Shown in pieces: positions 17,380 through 25,902 of a stretch of DNA of 64,000 bases. This DNA is from Chryseobacterium sp. G0162 (GTDB lineage: Bacteria; Bacteroidota; Bacteroidia; Flavobacteriales; Weeksellaceae): NCBI RefSeq assembly GCF_003815715.1, contig NZ_CP033922.1, forward strand, positions 930,001-994,000, in the 5' to 3' direction. Both the position numbers and the translations under genes were made by a program. The stretch's first letter is position 1, and each line of letters starts with the position of its first letter. The notes below the pieces were generated by a model that made no database searches, was not told where the DNA came from, and saw only the letters and a list, made by a program, of their open reading frames with translations.

Positions 17380-18648
17380 TTATTGAATATCGACTATATA
17401 CATAGTTCCCTTGTCTACCTTCCCCGTTTTAGGTAGTATCTTCGCTTTAGGATTTCCGTTTCCATCATCTACCACCCCAAAATCATCATCATTGAAAACA
17501 GCTAGTTTATTGTTTCCTAAATAAACAATCCCTTCAAATTTATCATGTTCATATCCTAATTTTGCAACCAGATCTGCGGCTATTTTTTTTGAAACAGGTT
17601 TAATTCCTGCTTTGGTAAGCTCATCCCATGTACACTGCTCCAGGGCTTTTCCGTTTACCTTCATCCCATCTACCGCTGCAAGGTCGGTTCCGGTTACATC
17701 TGTTGCATCACTTAGGTTGATTCTGTATACTTTTTTAATTCCGCCCTGTGTTCCGAAATTACCATCTCTTTCAATGACAAGGAATTCATTATTGCCTAAT
17801 GCTGTAATATCACAAACCGAATCGGAAGCTCCACCATCTTGTTTATATAGATATTGTTTCGTTTGCCCCGTACTGATATCGAAAGTTACGATTCTCGTTA
17901 AGGTTGTATTCGTTGCCAGCGCCTTTGAAGGAACAAACATCATCGATTGTATGGTTCCTACCAGTGTTTTTCCGTCCGGAGTCATACAAAGGCCTTCCAT
18001 CCCTCTGTTCGCTCTTCTTTTAGCTAACACTGCAGGTAGTTTTCTGTTTCCTGTATTTACCCCAATCGGACTTATTCTTTCTAACTCTACTCCATCAGCG
18101 TTATAATGAACGATGTGTGGTCCGTATTCATCAGAAACCCAGAATGTCCCGTCGGGTGCTGCCACAATACTTTCACTGTCTAAACCATATTTATCCGTAC
18201 CCAGAATATTTCCAGCCGCATCATAAGCCACTTCTCCCGTGCTTCCCATTCCTACAGGATTTGGAAGTCCTGTAATAGGCTGACCGGATGGGTTTTTAAG
18301 TTTAATATATTTAATGACTTCCACATTCCCTTCTGCATTAATTTTAAAATGCATTATCGTTGGTGTAAAATTGGGGGTTAAAAACTTTTTCCCACTTAGG
18401 TAATCTGTGTTCGGGCCACGGTCTGTAATGACATAAAATTCTCCTTTTCTTGTAGGATGGGCGGCTGCGCCGGATCCAAATCCGCCATTAATAACATCCA
18501 CTCCGTTTATTGTTGCCATTTTTGAAAACGGAAACTCCTGAGGAAGCTTAGAATAATTAATATCCTGGTTATTTACATTGTTGTCATCATCTTTACTGCA
18601 TGACCATAATGAAGCCATCATCAAAGCAGATAATAGTAGTTTTTTCAT
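17380..18648 (-). CDS. Lipoprotein of the esterase-like/phytase family
   Basis: 422 residues. The start MKKLLLSALMMASLWSCSKD is a lipoprotein signal with the lipobox cysteine at about residue 17, followed by an Asp/Asn-rich linker. The remainder matches the 'esterase-like activity of phytase' propeller family: GGFGSGAAAHPTRKGEFYVITDRGPNTDY, DGTFWVSDEYGPH and RRANRGMEGLCMTPDGKTLVG are typical blocks. The enzyme likely acts on phosphate esters at the cell surface or in the periplasm, with substrate unknown. It is monocistronic with its own terminator. Confidence 0.85.
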   Translation of the reverse strand: MKKLLLSALMMASLWSCSKDDDNNVNNQDINYSKLPQEFPFSKMATINGVDVINGGFGSGAAAHPTRKGEFYVITDRGPNTDYLSGKKFLTPNFTPTIMHFKINAEGNVEVIKYIKLKNPSGQPITGLPNPVGMGSTGEVAYDAAGNILGTDKYGLDSESIVAAPDGTFWVSDEYGPHIVHYNADGVELERISPIGVNTGNRKLPAVLAKRRANRGMEGLCMTPDGKTLVGTIQSMMFVPSKALATNTTLTRIVTFDISTGQTKQYLYKQDGGASDSVCDITALGNNEFLVIERDGNFGTQGGIKKVYRINLSDATDVTGTDLAAVDGMKVNGKALEQCTWDELTKAGIKPVSKKIAADLVAKLGYEHDKFEGIVYLGNNKLAVFNDDDFGVVDDGNGNPKAKILPKTGKVDKGTMYIVDIQ

Positions 18649-18903
18649 ATTAACTTTTATGGCGCGAAAGTATAACTTGATTATAAACTGATCTTAAATG
18701 TAATGCTAATTGTATTTTAACAATATAACCTTGAGATGAATTCAATATAAACAATAAAAATTGAAATTTAACTTCGAAAACCCAAAATTAAAACCCAATT
18801 CATTATCAATCAATAAAACCCATTATTAAAAATACAATTCAACATCAGAAAAAACTGAACATTGCTATGTAATTCACAAAACAGACATCAAAAATTTATA
18901 TGA

Positions 18904-18911
18904 TATATTTG
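18904..18911 (+). promoter_or_regulatory. -7 box for the riboswitch transcript
   Basis: TATATTTG, an exact TAnnTTTG match, placed 8 nt before the first base of the cobalamin riboswitch stem. No clear -33 TTG is seen. Confidence 0.6.
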
Positions 18912-18918
18912 CACCGTT

Positions 18919-19086
18919 TTTAAGGTTGAACACTGTTCACAATAGGGAATCAAGTGAGAATATTATTCAAATCTTGAGCTGTACCCGCAACTGTAAGCTG
19001 TTTTTACCTATAGCTATTAATTATACCACTGGATCAACATCCGGGAAGGTTGGCTATAGGATGCGAGCCAGGAGACCTGCCTTAAA
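18919..19086 (+). promoter_or_regulatory. Cobalamin (B12) riboswitch
   Basis: The closing stem TTTAAGG (18919-18925) pairs with CCTTAAA (19080-19086). Inside are the conserved blocks of this class: GGGAATCAAGTGAGAATATT, then GAGCTGTACCCGCAACTGTAA, then CCGGGAAGGTTGGC and the B12-box core GATGCGAGCCAGGAGACCTGCC. It is followed by a 7-bp hairpin (CAGGATG / CATCCTG, 19101-19120) that could be the expression platform. It lies in the 5' leader of the T9SS protein gene at 19165, which should therefore be repressed when cobalamin is plentiful. Confidence 0.95.
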
Positions 19087-19164
19087 TACCCATTTAATTT
19101 CAGGATGAAAAATCATCCTGTCAATAAATAAGTTTCGGGAATAAAACTTTAATTTAATTATATT

Positions 19165-20280
19165 ATGAGAAAAATCTCTCTTTTTTTCTTACTGCTTTGT
19201 ATGCAGTTTTTCTTTGCTCAATTCACTGAAAACGACATTAAGTTTTGGGTAGGAACCGGCTCCAAAAAGGCTTACTTCATTGCCGATTTCAATGACACTA
19301 ATACACCTGCCTCCTATGCGTGGGGCTATCGTTTTGATGGTAATAATTTAATGGCGGAAGACATGATTAATGCGATTGCGGCGGCAGAACCTGCAATAGA
19401 GGCTGATATTCCTTCAGGGTTTTTATACAGTTTCGCATACAATAACCATACTCCAAGTACAGATGATTACTGGATTACCTGGTCTGGTCCCAATGCCGGG
19501 AATATGTCCAATCAAAATAATGGTGTAGGTTATACTGCTTTAACAGATGGATTGTGGTTTGGTATTACCTATGGTATTGATGAAATCGACACTCCACCAT
19601 CAGCTCCTGTACCGGCTTACAGCTCCCAATGGTATACCTCATCTCAAATTACCAATTGGATTGGTACAGGAACTAATAAAAGTCTTGTTGTTGTAGATTT
19701 TGGAACCAATAACTCTCATGGTGAAGCCAACTCCTTCGTTTTTGGAATTCAATATAATGGCAGTATAACAGCAGCACAGGCTTTACAGCTAATTCAATCC
19801 CAAGCTTCATATTTCCATTTCACTTCTGGCAATAATCAAATTTCCAGTCTGTCATTAAATGCCTTCACGGGAAACAACTCTGGAGCAGAAAACTGGAAAT
19901 TATATACAGGAAAAGATCTTTCCAGCTGGCAGAAAAAGAATGATCTTAGCCAGATACAATTGAGTAACAATAGCTGGTTGGGATTAAGCTTCGGAGAAAG
20001 AAGACCTTTCACTCCTACTGAGGCAAGTAACGCTACACTATCCGTCTCTTCTGTAAATAAAAAGGCCTTATTCAATATTTATCCTAATCCAACGAGTGAT
20101 TTTATTCAGATTGAAAGTTCTGAAAAGGTGAAAGAAGTAAATATTTATTCTTCTTTAGGGCAGAAAGTAATGACTTCACAGGCAACAAAGATTAATCTTA
20201 AAGCCTTAAATACCGGAATCTATTGGGTTGAGGTTAAGACGAAAAGTGGCTCTACGGTGCATAAAATTGTGAAGAAGTAG
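19165..20280 (+). CDS. B12-controlled T9SS-secreted protein with duplicated domain
   Basis: 371 residues. There is a signal peptide (LFFLLLCMQFFFAQ), then two related domains: FWVGTGSKKAYFIADFND ... SYAWGYRFDG (about residues 27-130) and WIGTGTNKSLVVVDFGTN ... SFVFGIQYNG (about 165-275). The end (NIYPNPTSDFIQIES ... LNTGIYWVEVKT ... HKIVKK) is a type A T9SS sorting domain, so the protein is exported to the cell surface or medium. A cobalamin riboswitch precedes it. By analogy with B12-regulated surface proteins of Bacteroidetes (BtuG, BtuH) it may capture cobalamin or another corrinoid, but this is inference. No btuB is in the window. Confidence 0.85.
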   Translation: MRKISLFFLLLCMQFFFAQFTENDIKFWVGTGSKKAYFIADFNDTNTPASYAWGYRFDGNNLMAEDMINAIAAAEPAIEADIPSGFLYSFAYNNHTPSTDDYWITWSGPNAGNMSNQNNGVGYTALTDGLWFGITYGIDEIDTPPSAPVPAYSSQWYTSSQITNWIGTGTNKSLVVVDFGTNNSHGEANSFVFGIQYNGSITAAQALQLIQSQASYFHFTSGNNQISSLSLNAFTGNNSGAENWKLYTGKDLSSWQKKNDLSQIQLSNNSWLGLSFGERRPFTPTEASNATLSVSSVNKKALFNIYPNPTSDFIQIESSEKVKEVNIYSSLGQKVMTSQATKINLKALNTGIYWVEVKTKSGSTVHKIVKK

Positions 20281-20300
20281 AAAGGGCTATGGTTTGGACC

Positions 20301-20348
20301 ACCCCGTCAAAAATTCTTTGAATTTTTGACACCCCTCCGGAGGAGGGG
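20301..20348. repeat. Palindromic intergenic element
   Basis: Two adjacent hairpins: GTCAAAAATTC-TTT-GAATTTTTGAC (11-bp stem) and CCCCTCC-GGA-GGAGGGG (7-bp stem). They are followed by ATTCGTGCATTCGTGGCAAA, a tail also echoed at 2083-2096 (CATTCGTGGTTAAT), which suggests a dispersed element. Confidence 0.65.
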
Positions 20349-20405
20349 AATATCACGTCTTCAATTGTTATTTTCGTTATAGCAATTCGTGCATTCGTGG
20401 CAAAC

Positions 20406-20437
20406 AAAAAAAACGCATCCAAATTGGATGCGTTTTT
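20406..20437. terminator. Bidirectional terminator between the T9SS gene and clpP
   Basis: The stem AAACGCATCC / GGATGCGTTT has a T run on both strands (five T to the right, at least eight A to the left). It serves the convergent genes ending at 20280 and 20458. Confidence 0.85.
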
Positions 20438-20457
20438 CAATATGATTATACAATCAA

Positions 20458-21144
20458 TTATTTTTTTTCTGTAGATCTCTGTAAAACCTCATCTACCATT
20501 CCGAAGTTTTTAGCTTCTTCAGAAGTCATCCAGTAATCTCTATCGGAAGATTTCTCTACCCACTCATAAGTCTGTCCTGAATGAAGAGCGATAATATCAT
20601 AAAGCTCCTGCTTCAATTTCAACATCTCTCTTAAGTTGATTTCCATATCAGAAGCAACTCCCTGAGCTCCTCCTGAAGGCTGGTGAATCATAACTCTTGA
20701 GTGTTTAAGTGCAGAACGTTTTCCTTTTTCTCCTGCCACCAATAATACAGCTCCCATTGAAGCAGCTATACCTGTACAGATTGTTGCTACATCCGGCTTA
20801 ATGATCTGCATAGTGTCGTAAATACCTAATCCTGCATACACACTACCACCAGGAGAATTGATGTAGATTTGAATATCTTTAGAAGGATCTGCACTTTCTA
20901 AGAATAAAAGCTGAGCAGTAACGATATTCGCTACCTGATCGTCAATTCCTGTTCCCAAAAAGATAATTCTGTCCATCATCAAACGAGAGAAAACGTCCAT
21001 CTGAGCAACGTTTAATCTTCTTTCTTCCATGATGTATGGAGTAAGATTCGTTGGTCCATACATTCCCATATACTGATCGGTAACCAGACCGTTGTTTCCT
21101 AAATGTTTTACAGAGAAATCTCTGAATTCTTTTTTAATGTCCAT
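20458..21144 (-). CDS. clpP: ATP-dependent Clp protease proteolytic subunit
   Basis: 228 residues. The catalytic Ser is in GIAASMGAVLL (about residue 125), His in RVMIHQPSGG (about 150), and Asp is downstream in the D-containing SSDRDYWMTSEEA region. The N-terminal INSPGGSVYAGLGIYDTMQ motif is intact. Together with ClpX or ClpA it degrades unfolded or tagged proteins. It sits apart from clpX, between dnaG and the T9SS gene, and appears to have its own promoter in the 112-nt gap. Confidence 0.97.
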   Translation of the reverse strand: MDIKKEFRDFSVKHLGNNGLVTDQYMGMYGPTNLTPYIMEERRLNVAQMDVFSRLMMDRIIFLGTGIDDQVANIVTAQLLFLESADPSKDIQIYINSPGGSVYAGLGIYDTMQIIKPDVATICTGIAASMGAVLLVAGEKGKRSALKHSRVMIHQPSGGAQGVASDMEINLREMLKLKQELYDIIALHSGQTYEWVEKSSDRDYWMTSEEAKNFGMVDEVLQRSTEKK

Positions 21145-21256
21145 ATTTATATTATGTATTATTTTAATACTATTTTCAACGTTTAAATTACAATATTTAT
21201 TCCTAAAATTTTATAGGACTTTTTGTCACAGAATCCGGAACTTTTTTGTCTTTGCC

Positions 21257-23242
21257 CTATCTTTTTCTATTCCCATAGATTCCTTTGATCGGGGAATATT
21301 CAATGATATTACTTAATCTGATGGAAGCCTGTTTCAACAAAGTGATTTTTTTAATCAGCTCATAGTATTTTACTTCATCAGTATTGCTATATTGATCCAG
21401 TTCCTTAGCTGTTTCTGTGATCAGATAATCAATATATCTGTATTTATGCAGTAAAACATCACCCTGAATCTGATCTGCCACCTTATCCCCGTAATTAGGC
21501 GGATAAATGTTTCTTGAAGCCCAGTTTTCCAGCTCATCCAGTGGCATCAAAGCATCTACAACCTTTGTGGTAATTTCCTCGTCCATAAAAGATACAAAAA
21601 AGTTTCCACTTCTCAACTCATCTTTCTGAATTCCCTCTCTTACCTGATTGATAATGATCTCATTTTCTTTGACTAAAAATGCGTACTGCTCTTCTTCAAA
21701 ATGATGAAGAATCTCTTCAATGACTGTAATCTGATACTCTTCATTATTCTCATTTCTTCTTTTCAGGACAATATCTCCAAACATCAGCATATGATCTACC
21801 AGTTTATTCTCCATAAACAGAACATCGAATAAAAAAGGATCTTCCTTTTCCTTATCCAAAGGAACAATCTCCAGCTTTGGTGCTACTTTTTCCTTCTGTT
21901 GTTGCTGAACATGATGGGTCTGATTCTGGGTAATCTGCTTCTGAACATCCAGTTCATTGAAAAGACTCTGTTCAGAGAGTCCGAATTTATTGGAAACCTC
22001 CTTCAGGTATACCTCTCTTTTCAGTGCATTCTGTACAAAGGAAACCGATTTTACAATATCACGGATGGCTTCTGCTTTTTTGATAGGATCATTTCCTACA
22101 TCCCGCAACAGAATTTCTGCTTTAAAGTCGATGAAATCCATCGCTTCATTTTCGATGTATTTTTCTACATATTCCTGCGGATGTTTTCTGGCAAAAGAAT
22201 CCGGGTCATCACCATCCGGGAAAAGCAGAACACGAATGTTCATCCCTTCTGTCAGCAACATATCAATACTTCGGAAACTAGCTTTAATACCGGCATTATC
22301 TCCATCGAAAAGAATCGTTACGTTTTCTGTAAGTCTCTTGATAAGTTTGATCTGTTCCGTAGTCAGGGAAGTTCCCGAACTCGCTACAACGTTTTCAATT
22401 CCGGACATATGAAGTGAGATCACATCCATATACCCTTCTACCAAAAGACAGCCATTCTTTCTTGAAATAGCCTGCTTACTTTGGTTTAATCCATAAAGAA
22501 CATTGGATTTATGATAGATCTCCGTTTCCGGTGAGTTAAGATATTTTGCTGTTTTTACATTATTCTTAAGAATTCTGGCACCAAAACCTAAAACCCTTCC
22601 TGAGAAACTATGAATCGGGAAAATAACCCTTTCCCGGAATCTGTCAACCCCTGCCGGAGTATTTTCGGGAAAAATAGAAAGTCCGGATTTTTCAAGAATT
22701 TCTTTAGTATACCCTTTCTCTATTGCATAAGTAGTAAAAGCATTCTTTTTTTCAGGAGAATATCCAAGCTGGAATTTTTTAATAATATCATCCTTAAGCT
22801 CTCTTTCCTTAAAATAAGCAAACCCTATACTTCTGCCTTCTTCATCATCCCAAAGGATTTCCTGGAAATAAGTATTGGCAACTTCATGAATTTTATATAA
22901 CAGATCTTTTTCTGTTTGGGCGTGTTTTGCTTCTTCAGAAATTTCACGCAGATCTTCCTCTATTTCAATTCCATATTTCTTGGCAGCATGACGAAGGGCT
23001 TCAGGATAAGTGAAGTTTTCAATTTCCATCAGGAAAGAAATGGCTGTCCCTCCTTTTCCTGTAGAGAAATCTTTCCAGATCTGCTTACTTGGAGAGACTA
23101 CAAAACTAGGAGACTTTTCCTCGTGAAAAGGGCTGAGTCCTTTAAAATTAGACCCTGCTCTCTTCAACTGAACGTACTCTCCTACTATCTCTTCTACTCG
23201 TATCGTTGAGAAAATTTTGTCTATTGTCTGCTTCGAAATCAT
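21257..23242 (-). CDS. dnaG: DNA primase with a cysteine-free N-terminal zinc-finger domain
   Basis: 661 residues. It makes RNA primers at the replication fork. The RNA polymerase core with RFRERVIFPIHSFSGRVLGFGAR and the TOPRIM motifs LLVEGYMDVISLHMSG and LFDGDNAGIKA are intact, followed by a helical DnaB-binding C-terminus. The N-terminal CHC2 zinc finger has lost its cysteines: the usual CPFH reads SPFH, and the usual HCFGCG reads KDFSTG. Only the His remains, so zinc binding is probably lost while the fold is kept. The ATG lies 4 nt after a TAATTTTG box (23254-23247), predicting a leaderless mRNA. Confidence 0.95.
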   Translation of the reverse strand: MISKQTIDKIFSTIRVEEIVGEYVQLKRAGSNFKGLSPFHEEKSPSFVVSPSKQIWKDFSTGKGGTAISFLMEIENFTYPEALRHAAKKYGIEIEEDLREISEEAKHAQTEKDLLYKIHEVANTYFQEILWDDEEGRSIGFAYFKERELKDDIIKKFQLGYSPEKKNAFTTYAIEKGYTKEILEKSGLSIFPENTPAGVDRFRERVIFPIHSFSGRVLGFGARILKNNVKTAKYLNSPETEIYHKSNVLYGLNQSKQAISRKNGCLLVEGYMDVISLHMSGIENVVASSGTSLTTEQIKLIKRLTENVTILFDGDNAGIKASFRSIDMLLTEGMNIRVLLFPDGDDPDSFARKHPQEYVEKYIENEAMDFIDFKAEILLRDVGNDPIKKAEAIRDIVKSVSFVQNALKREVYLKEVSNKFGLSEQSLFNELDVQKQITQNQTHHVQQQQKEKVAPKLEIVPLDKEKEDPFLFDVLFMENKLVDHMLMFGDIVLKRRNENNEEYQITVIEEILHHFEEEQYAFLVKENEIIINQVREGIQKDELRSGNFFVSFMDEEITTKVVDALMPLDELENWASRNIYPPNYGDKVADQIQGDVLLHKYRYIDYLITETAKELDQYSNTDEVKYYELIKKITLLKQASIRLSNIIEYSPIKGIYGNRKR

Positions 23243-23246
23243 ATTG

Positions 23247-23254
23247 CAAAATTA
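23247..23254 (-). promoter_or_regulatory. -7 box immediately before dnaG
   Basis: Minus-strand TAATTTTG followed by CAAT and then the dnaG ATG. The spacing of 4 nt to the start codon is the same as at the ilv leader and the tyrA leader. A -33 element is not clear. Confidence 0.55.
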
Positions 23255-23587
23255 GGTATTTTAAGCAAAAGTTTGTGAAGTTTGCCAAAAGTTCGTGAAC
23301 TTTAAATCATAGACTTTGGGCATCAAATAACAAAGTTGTTTAAACTTTGCAAAGCCACAAAAGTCACAAAAGTTTTATTTTAAAATACTTTAGTTCACAT
23401 AAGTAAGTTTAAAATAATTCTGCAGAAAAGCTCACATAAGATGAAGAGTTAGAAATTTTCGCAAAACCTAGATGTTCTTATTATGTTTAAAGTTTGGATC
23501 TAAAAAAATCTTAAGCAGCTACACTTTTTATCTTTAAAAAATAAGGAGCCGACATACAATTTTATACAAATCTTCTTATTATGACCT

Positions 23588-23713
23588 TGTCATTCTGAAT
23601 ACAGGCTGAAGGTCTGCGAACGTAGTTCAGAAGTGAAATGAAGAATCTAAGATATATATGAAGTTCTTCCTTCTTCAGAAATCGAAGATTCGACGTAGTC
23701 AATGACAATGGGG
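23588..23713. repeat. GTCATTC-type inverted repeat, diverged copy
   Basis: It begins GTCATTCTGAA, contains GAAATGAAGAATCT, then in opposed orientation GAAGATTCGACGTAGTCAATGAC. It is related to the modules at 16958-17034, 17197-17273 and 44779-44851. Confidence 0.6.
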
Positions 23714-23843
23714 TAAAATCGTATATGGTAATTTTCATATTATTGACTTGCTTACTTCTAAAACACTATTACCTTCTCACTCTAATACTCTCAAACCTTC
23801 CACTCTAAAACTTATTTCATTATTTTTGCAAACAAATTAGCCT

Positions 23844-24251
23844 ATGCAATTCACTATACATACAATTGAAGACTGGCAGGAAGTTGTTGACAGTATTCTT
23901 CCTCAATTAAAACATAATATCCTTTTGCTTAAGGGAAATCTTGGAGCTGGAAAGACTACTTTCTCTCAATTTCTGCTAAAAAATCTGGGAAGCGAGGACG
24001 AAGTAAATTCTCCTACCTATTCTATCGTTAATGAATACAATACTTCTAAAGGAAAAGTATTCCATTTCGATCTTTACCGCTTAAAAAACATTGAAGAAGT
24101 ATATGATATTGGAATCGAAGAATACCTTGATAACTCTTTTCTATGCATTATTGAGTGGCCTGAAGTGTATGAAGAAGAGCTGTATGGCCTTAACTACCAC
24201 ACAATGAGCATCGTGAATACGGGTGAAAACAGAGAAGTGTCATTCGATTAA
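23844..24251 (+). CDS. tsaE: tRNA threonylcarbamoyladenosine biosynthesis ATPase
   Basis: 135 residues. The P-loop is LKGNLGAGKTTFSQF (about residues 33-47), followed by SPTYSIVNEY and HFDLYRLKNIEEVYDIGIEEY, the family signatures, and the Walker B-like LCIIEWPE. TsaE works with TsaB and TsaD to make t6A37 on ANN-decoding tRNAs. The length is standard. The promoter box TATTTTTG is 16 nt upstream. Confidence 0.95.
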   Translation: MQFTIHTIEDWQEVVDSILPQLKHNILLLKGNLGAGKTTFSQFLLKNLGSEDEVNSPTYSIVNEYNTSKGKVFHFDLYRLKNIEEVYDIGIEEYLDNSFLCIIEWPEVYEEELYGLNYHTMSIVNTGENREVSFD

Positions 24252-24259
24252 ATATTATG

Positions 24260-24267
24260 TATCTTTG
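24260..24267 (+). promoter_or_regulatory. -7 box of the alanine dehydrogenase gene
   Basis: TATCTTTG matches TAnnTTTG exactly and lies in the 69-nt gap between tsaE and ald, 53 nt before the start codon. Confidence 0.55.
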
Positions 24268-24320
24268 CTTATTAATTCAGTATTAAAATAACAATCTGTA
24301 AGACATAATTTAATTTAAGG

Positions 24321-25511
24321 ATGAGTACAAATATTTTTACTCCTTTCACAGAAGAAGAATTGATGCCGAAAGAGGAAAAATTGGAGGTTATAAAGAAGGG
24401 AAAACAGTTCAGTATTGGAATTCCTAAGGAAACTTGTCTCAACGAAAGGAGAACCTGCATTACTCCGGACGCTGTACAAGTATTGGTAGAGCACGGCCAT
24501 GAAATTATCATAGAAGCCGGAGCCGGAGAAGGTTCATTTTTTACAGATTTACAGTATTCTGAATCTGGGGCAAAGATTACCAATGATCCTAAAGAAGCAT
24601 TCGGACAGGACCTGATCCTGAAAATCAACCCTCCTACCTTGGATGAAATTGATTATATGAAACCTAATACCTATATGGTGTCAGCTCTTCAGATCAATCT
24701 TCGAGACAAGGAGTATTTCCTTAAGCTTGCAGAGAAAAAGGTCAATGCCATTGCCTTTGAATTTATCGTGGATGAATATAAGCAGCTGGCATTGGTAAGA
24801 TTAATCGGTGAAATTGCAGGAACCGTTTCTATTTTATATGCTTCTGAATTATTAGCACTATCCAATGGATTAATGCTTGGCGGAATTACAGGGGTAAGGC
24901 CTGCTGAGGTAGTGATCCTGGGAGCTGGAATTGTAGGAGAATTTTCCACAAAAGCTGCCATTGGCTTGGGAGCAAGTGTAAAAGTATTCGACAACTCATT
25001 GTCAAAGTTAAGAAGACTCCACACCATGGTAGACAGCCGTGTACCTACTTCCATCATTGATCCTAAAGAACTCAGCAAAAGCTTAAGACGTGCTGATGTA
25101 GTCATTGGAGCTCTTCCAAGATTAAATATGACGCCTATTGTGACTGAAGATATGGTCATGAAAATGAAAAAAGGCAGTGTCATCATCGATATTACCATAG
25201 ACAACGGTAAGGTTATTGAAACCTCTGAACTTACCACAATGGAAGACCCTTATATTATCAAACACGGAGTGATCCACTGCGGACTTCCAAACCTTACTTC
25301 AAGAATGCCGAGAACCACTACCAAGGCTATCTCGAATTTCTTCCTTTCCTATATTTTAAATTATGACGAAGAGGGCGGCTTTGAAAACATGCTGATCCGC
25401 AAAAATGAAATGAAGCAGAGCTTATATATGTACAAGGGAAGACATACCAAAAAGATCATCTGTGACCGTTTCGGACTTACGTACCACGATATCAATCTTT
25501 TAATTTTCTAA
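24321..25511 (+). CDS. ald: Alanine dehydrogenase
   Basis: 396 residues of the alanine dehydrogenase/PNT family. The N-terminal part carries SIGIPKETCLNERRTCITPDAVQ and the substrate region around the conserved Lys and His. The NAD-binding Rossmann fold begins VVILGAGIVGEFSTKAAIGLGA (about residue 195). It reversibly deaminates alanine to pyruvate. A short N-terminal extension (residues 1-32) precedes the family core. The downstream DUF4258-type gene starts the base after the stop codon, so the two are coupled. Confidence 0.9.
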   Translation: MSTNIFTPFTEEELMPKEEKLEVIKKGKQFSIGIPKETCLNERRTCITPDAVQVLVEHGHEIIIEAGAGEGSFFTDLQYSESGAKITNDPKEAFGQDLILKINPPTLDEIDYMKPNTYMVSALQINLRDKEYFLKLAEKKVNAIAFEFIVDEYKQLALVRLIGEIAGTVSILYASELLALSNGLMLGGITGVRPAEVVILGAGIVGEFSTKAAIGLGASVKVFDNSLSKLRRLHTMVDSRVPTSIIDPKELSKSLRRADVVIGALPRLNMTPIVTEDMVMKMKKGSVIIDITIDNGKVIETSELTTMEDPYIIKHGVIHCGLPNLTSRMPRTTTKAISNFFLSYILNYDEEGGFENMLIRKNEMKQSLYMYKGRHTKKIICDRFGLTYHDINLLIF

Positions 25512-25883
25512 ATGAAAAAACTTAAATTTTATGCAATAGGCTTCCTTCCGGGGCTACTTATCGTATTTTTTATATTAAACAAAAAAGGGGCAAGCTGCAG
25601 CGGTTACTTACCCAACAGCCGTGTGATTGCAGAATCCCTTTCTAAAGAATTCAAATACTCTGAAGAGGCTAAAACAGAGATGAGCACTTATAAGATTGAT
25701 GAGAAGTTTATAAAAGACAGCATCATTACCAACGGAAAGGTAGATTTTGACAGAAGTCATGCCCAAAAGAAGCCATGCCCCAATTATCTTATAACCTATC
25801 CTGAAAAAAATCCGTCTTACGAGATTACTTTTGAAAAGTGTGAGGAAACCGTAACTGTAAATGCTCTTAAGAAGCTAAAATAG
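25512..25883 (+). CDS. DUF4258-like membrane-anchored small protein
   Basis: 123 residues with one N-terminal membrane segment (FYAIGFLPGLLIVFFILNKKG), then a small domain with conserved-looking blocks SGYLPNSRVIAESLSKEF and NGKVDFDRSHAQKKPCPNYLI. This pattern resembles the DUF4258 family that accompanies ald in flavobacteria, but the assignment is from memory of the pattern only. It directly abuts ald and precedes the histidine kinase by 19 nt. Confidence 0.65.
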   Translation: MKKLKFYAIGFLPGLLIVFFILNKKGASCSGYLPNSRVIAESLSKEFKYSEEAKTEMSTYKIDEKFIKDSIITNGKVDFDRSHAQKKPCPNYLITYPEKNPSYEITFEKCEETVTVNALKKLK

Positions 25884-25902
25884 TTTCAAAAATCATAGCT
25901 TT

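Larger units (their letters stand above)
23243..23843. other. Long intergenic region with decayed repeats
   Basis: 600 nt without a plausible gene. From 23280 to 23480 there are degenerate AAAGTCACAAAAG / TTTGCAAAG stretches of the kind also seen at 31200-31300. Positions 23588-23713 hold a copy of the GTCATTCTGA...AATGAC inverted element. Near 23760-23815 there is a CTCTAA-rich low-complexity stretch. A TATTTTTG box (23821-23828) lies 16 nt before tsaE. Confidence 0.6.
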
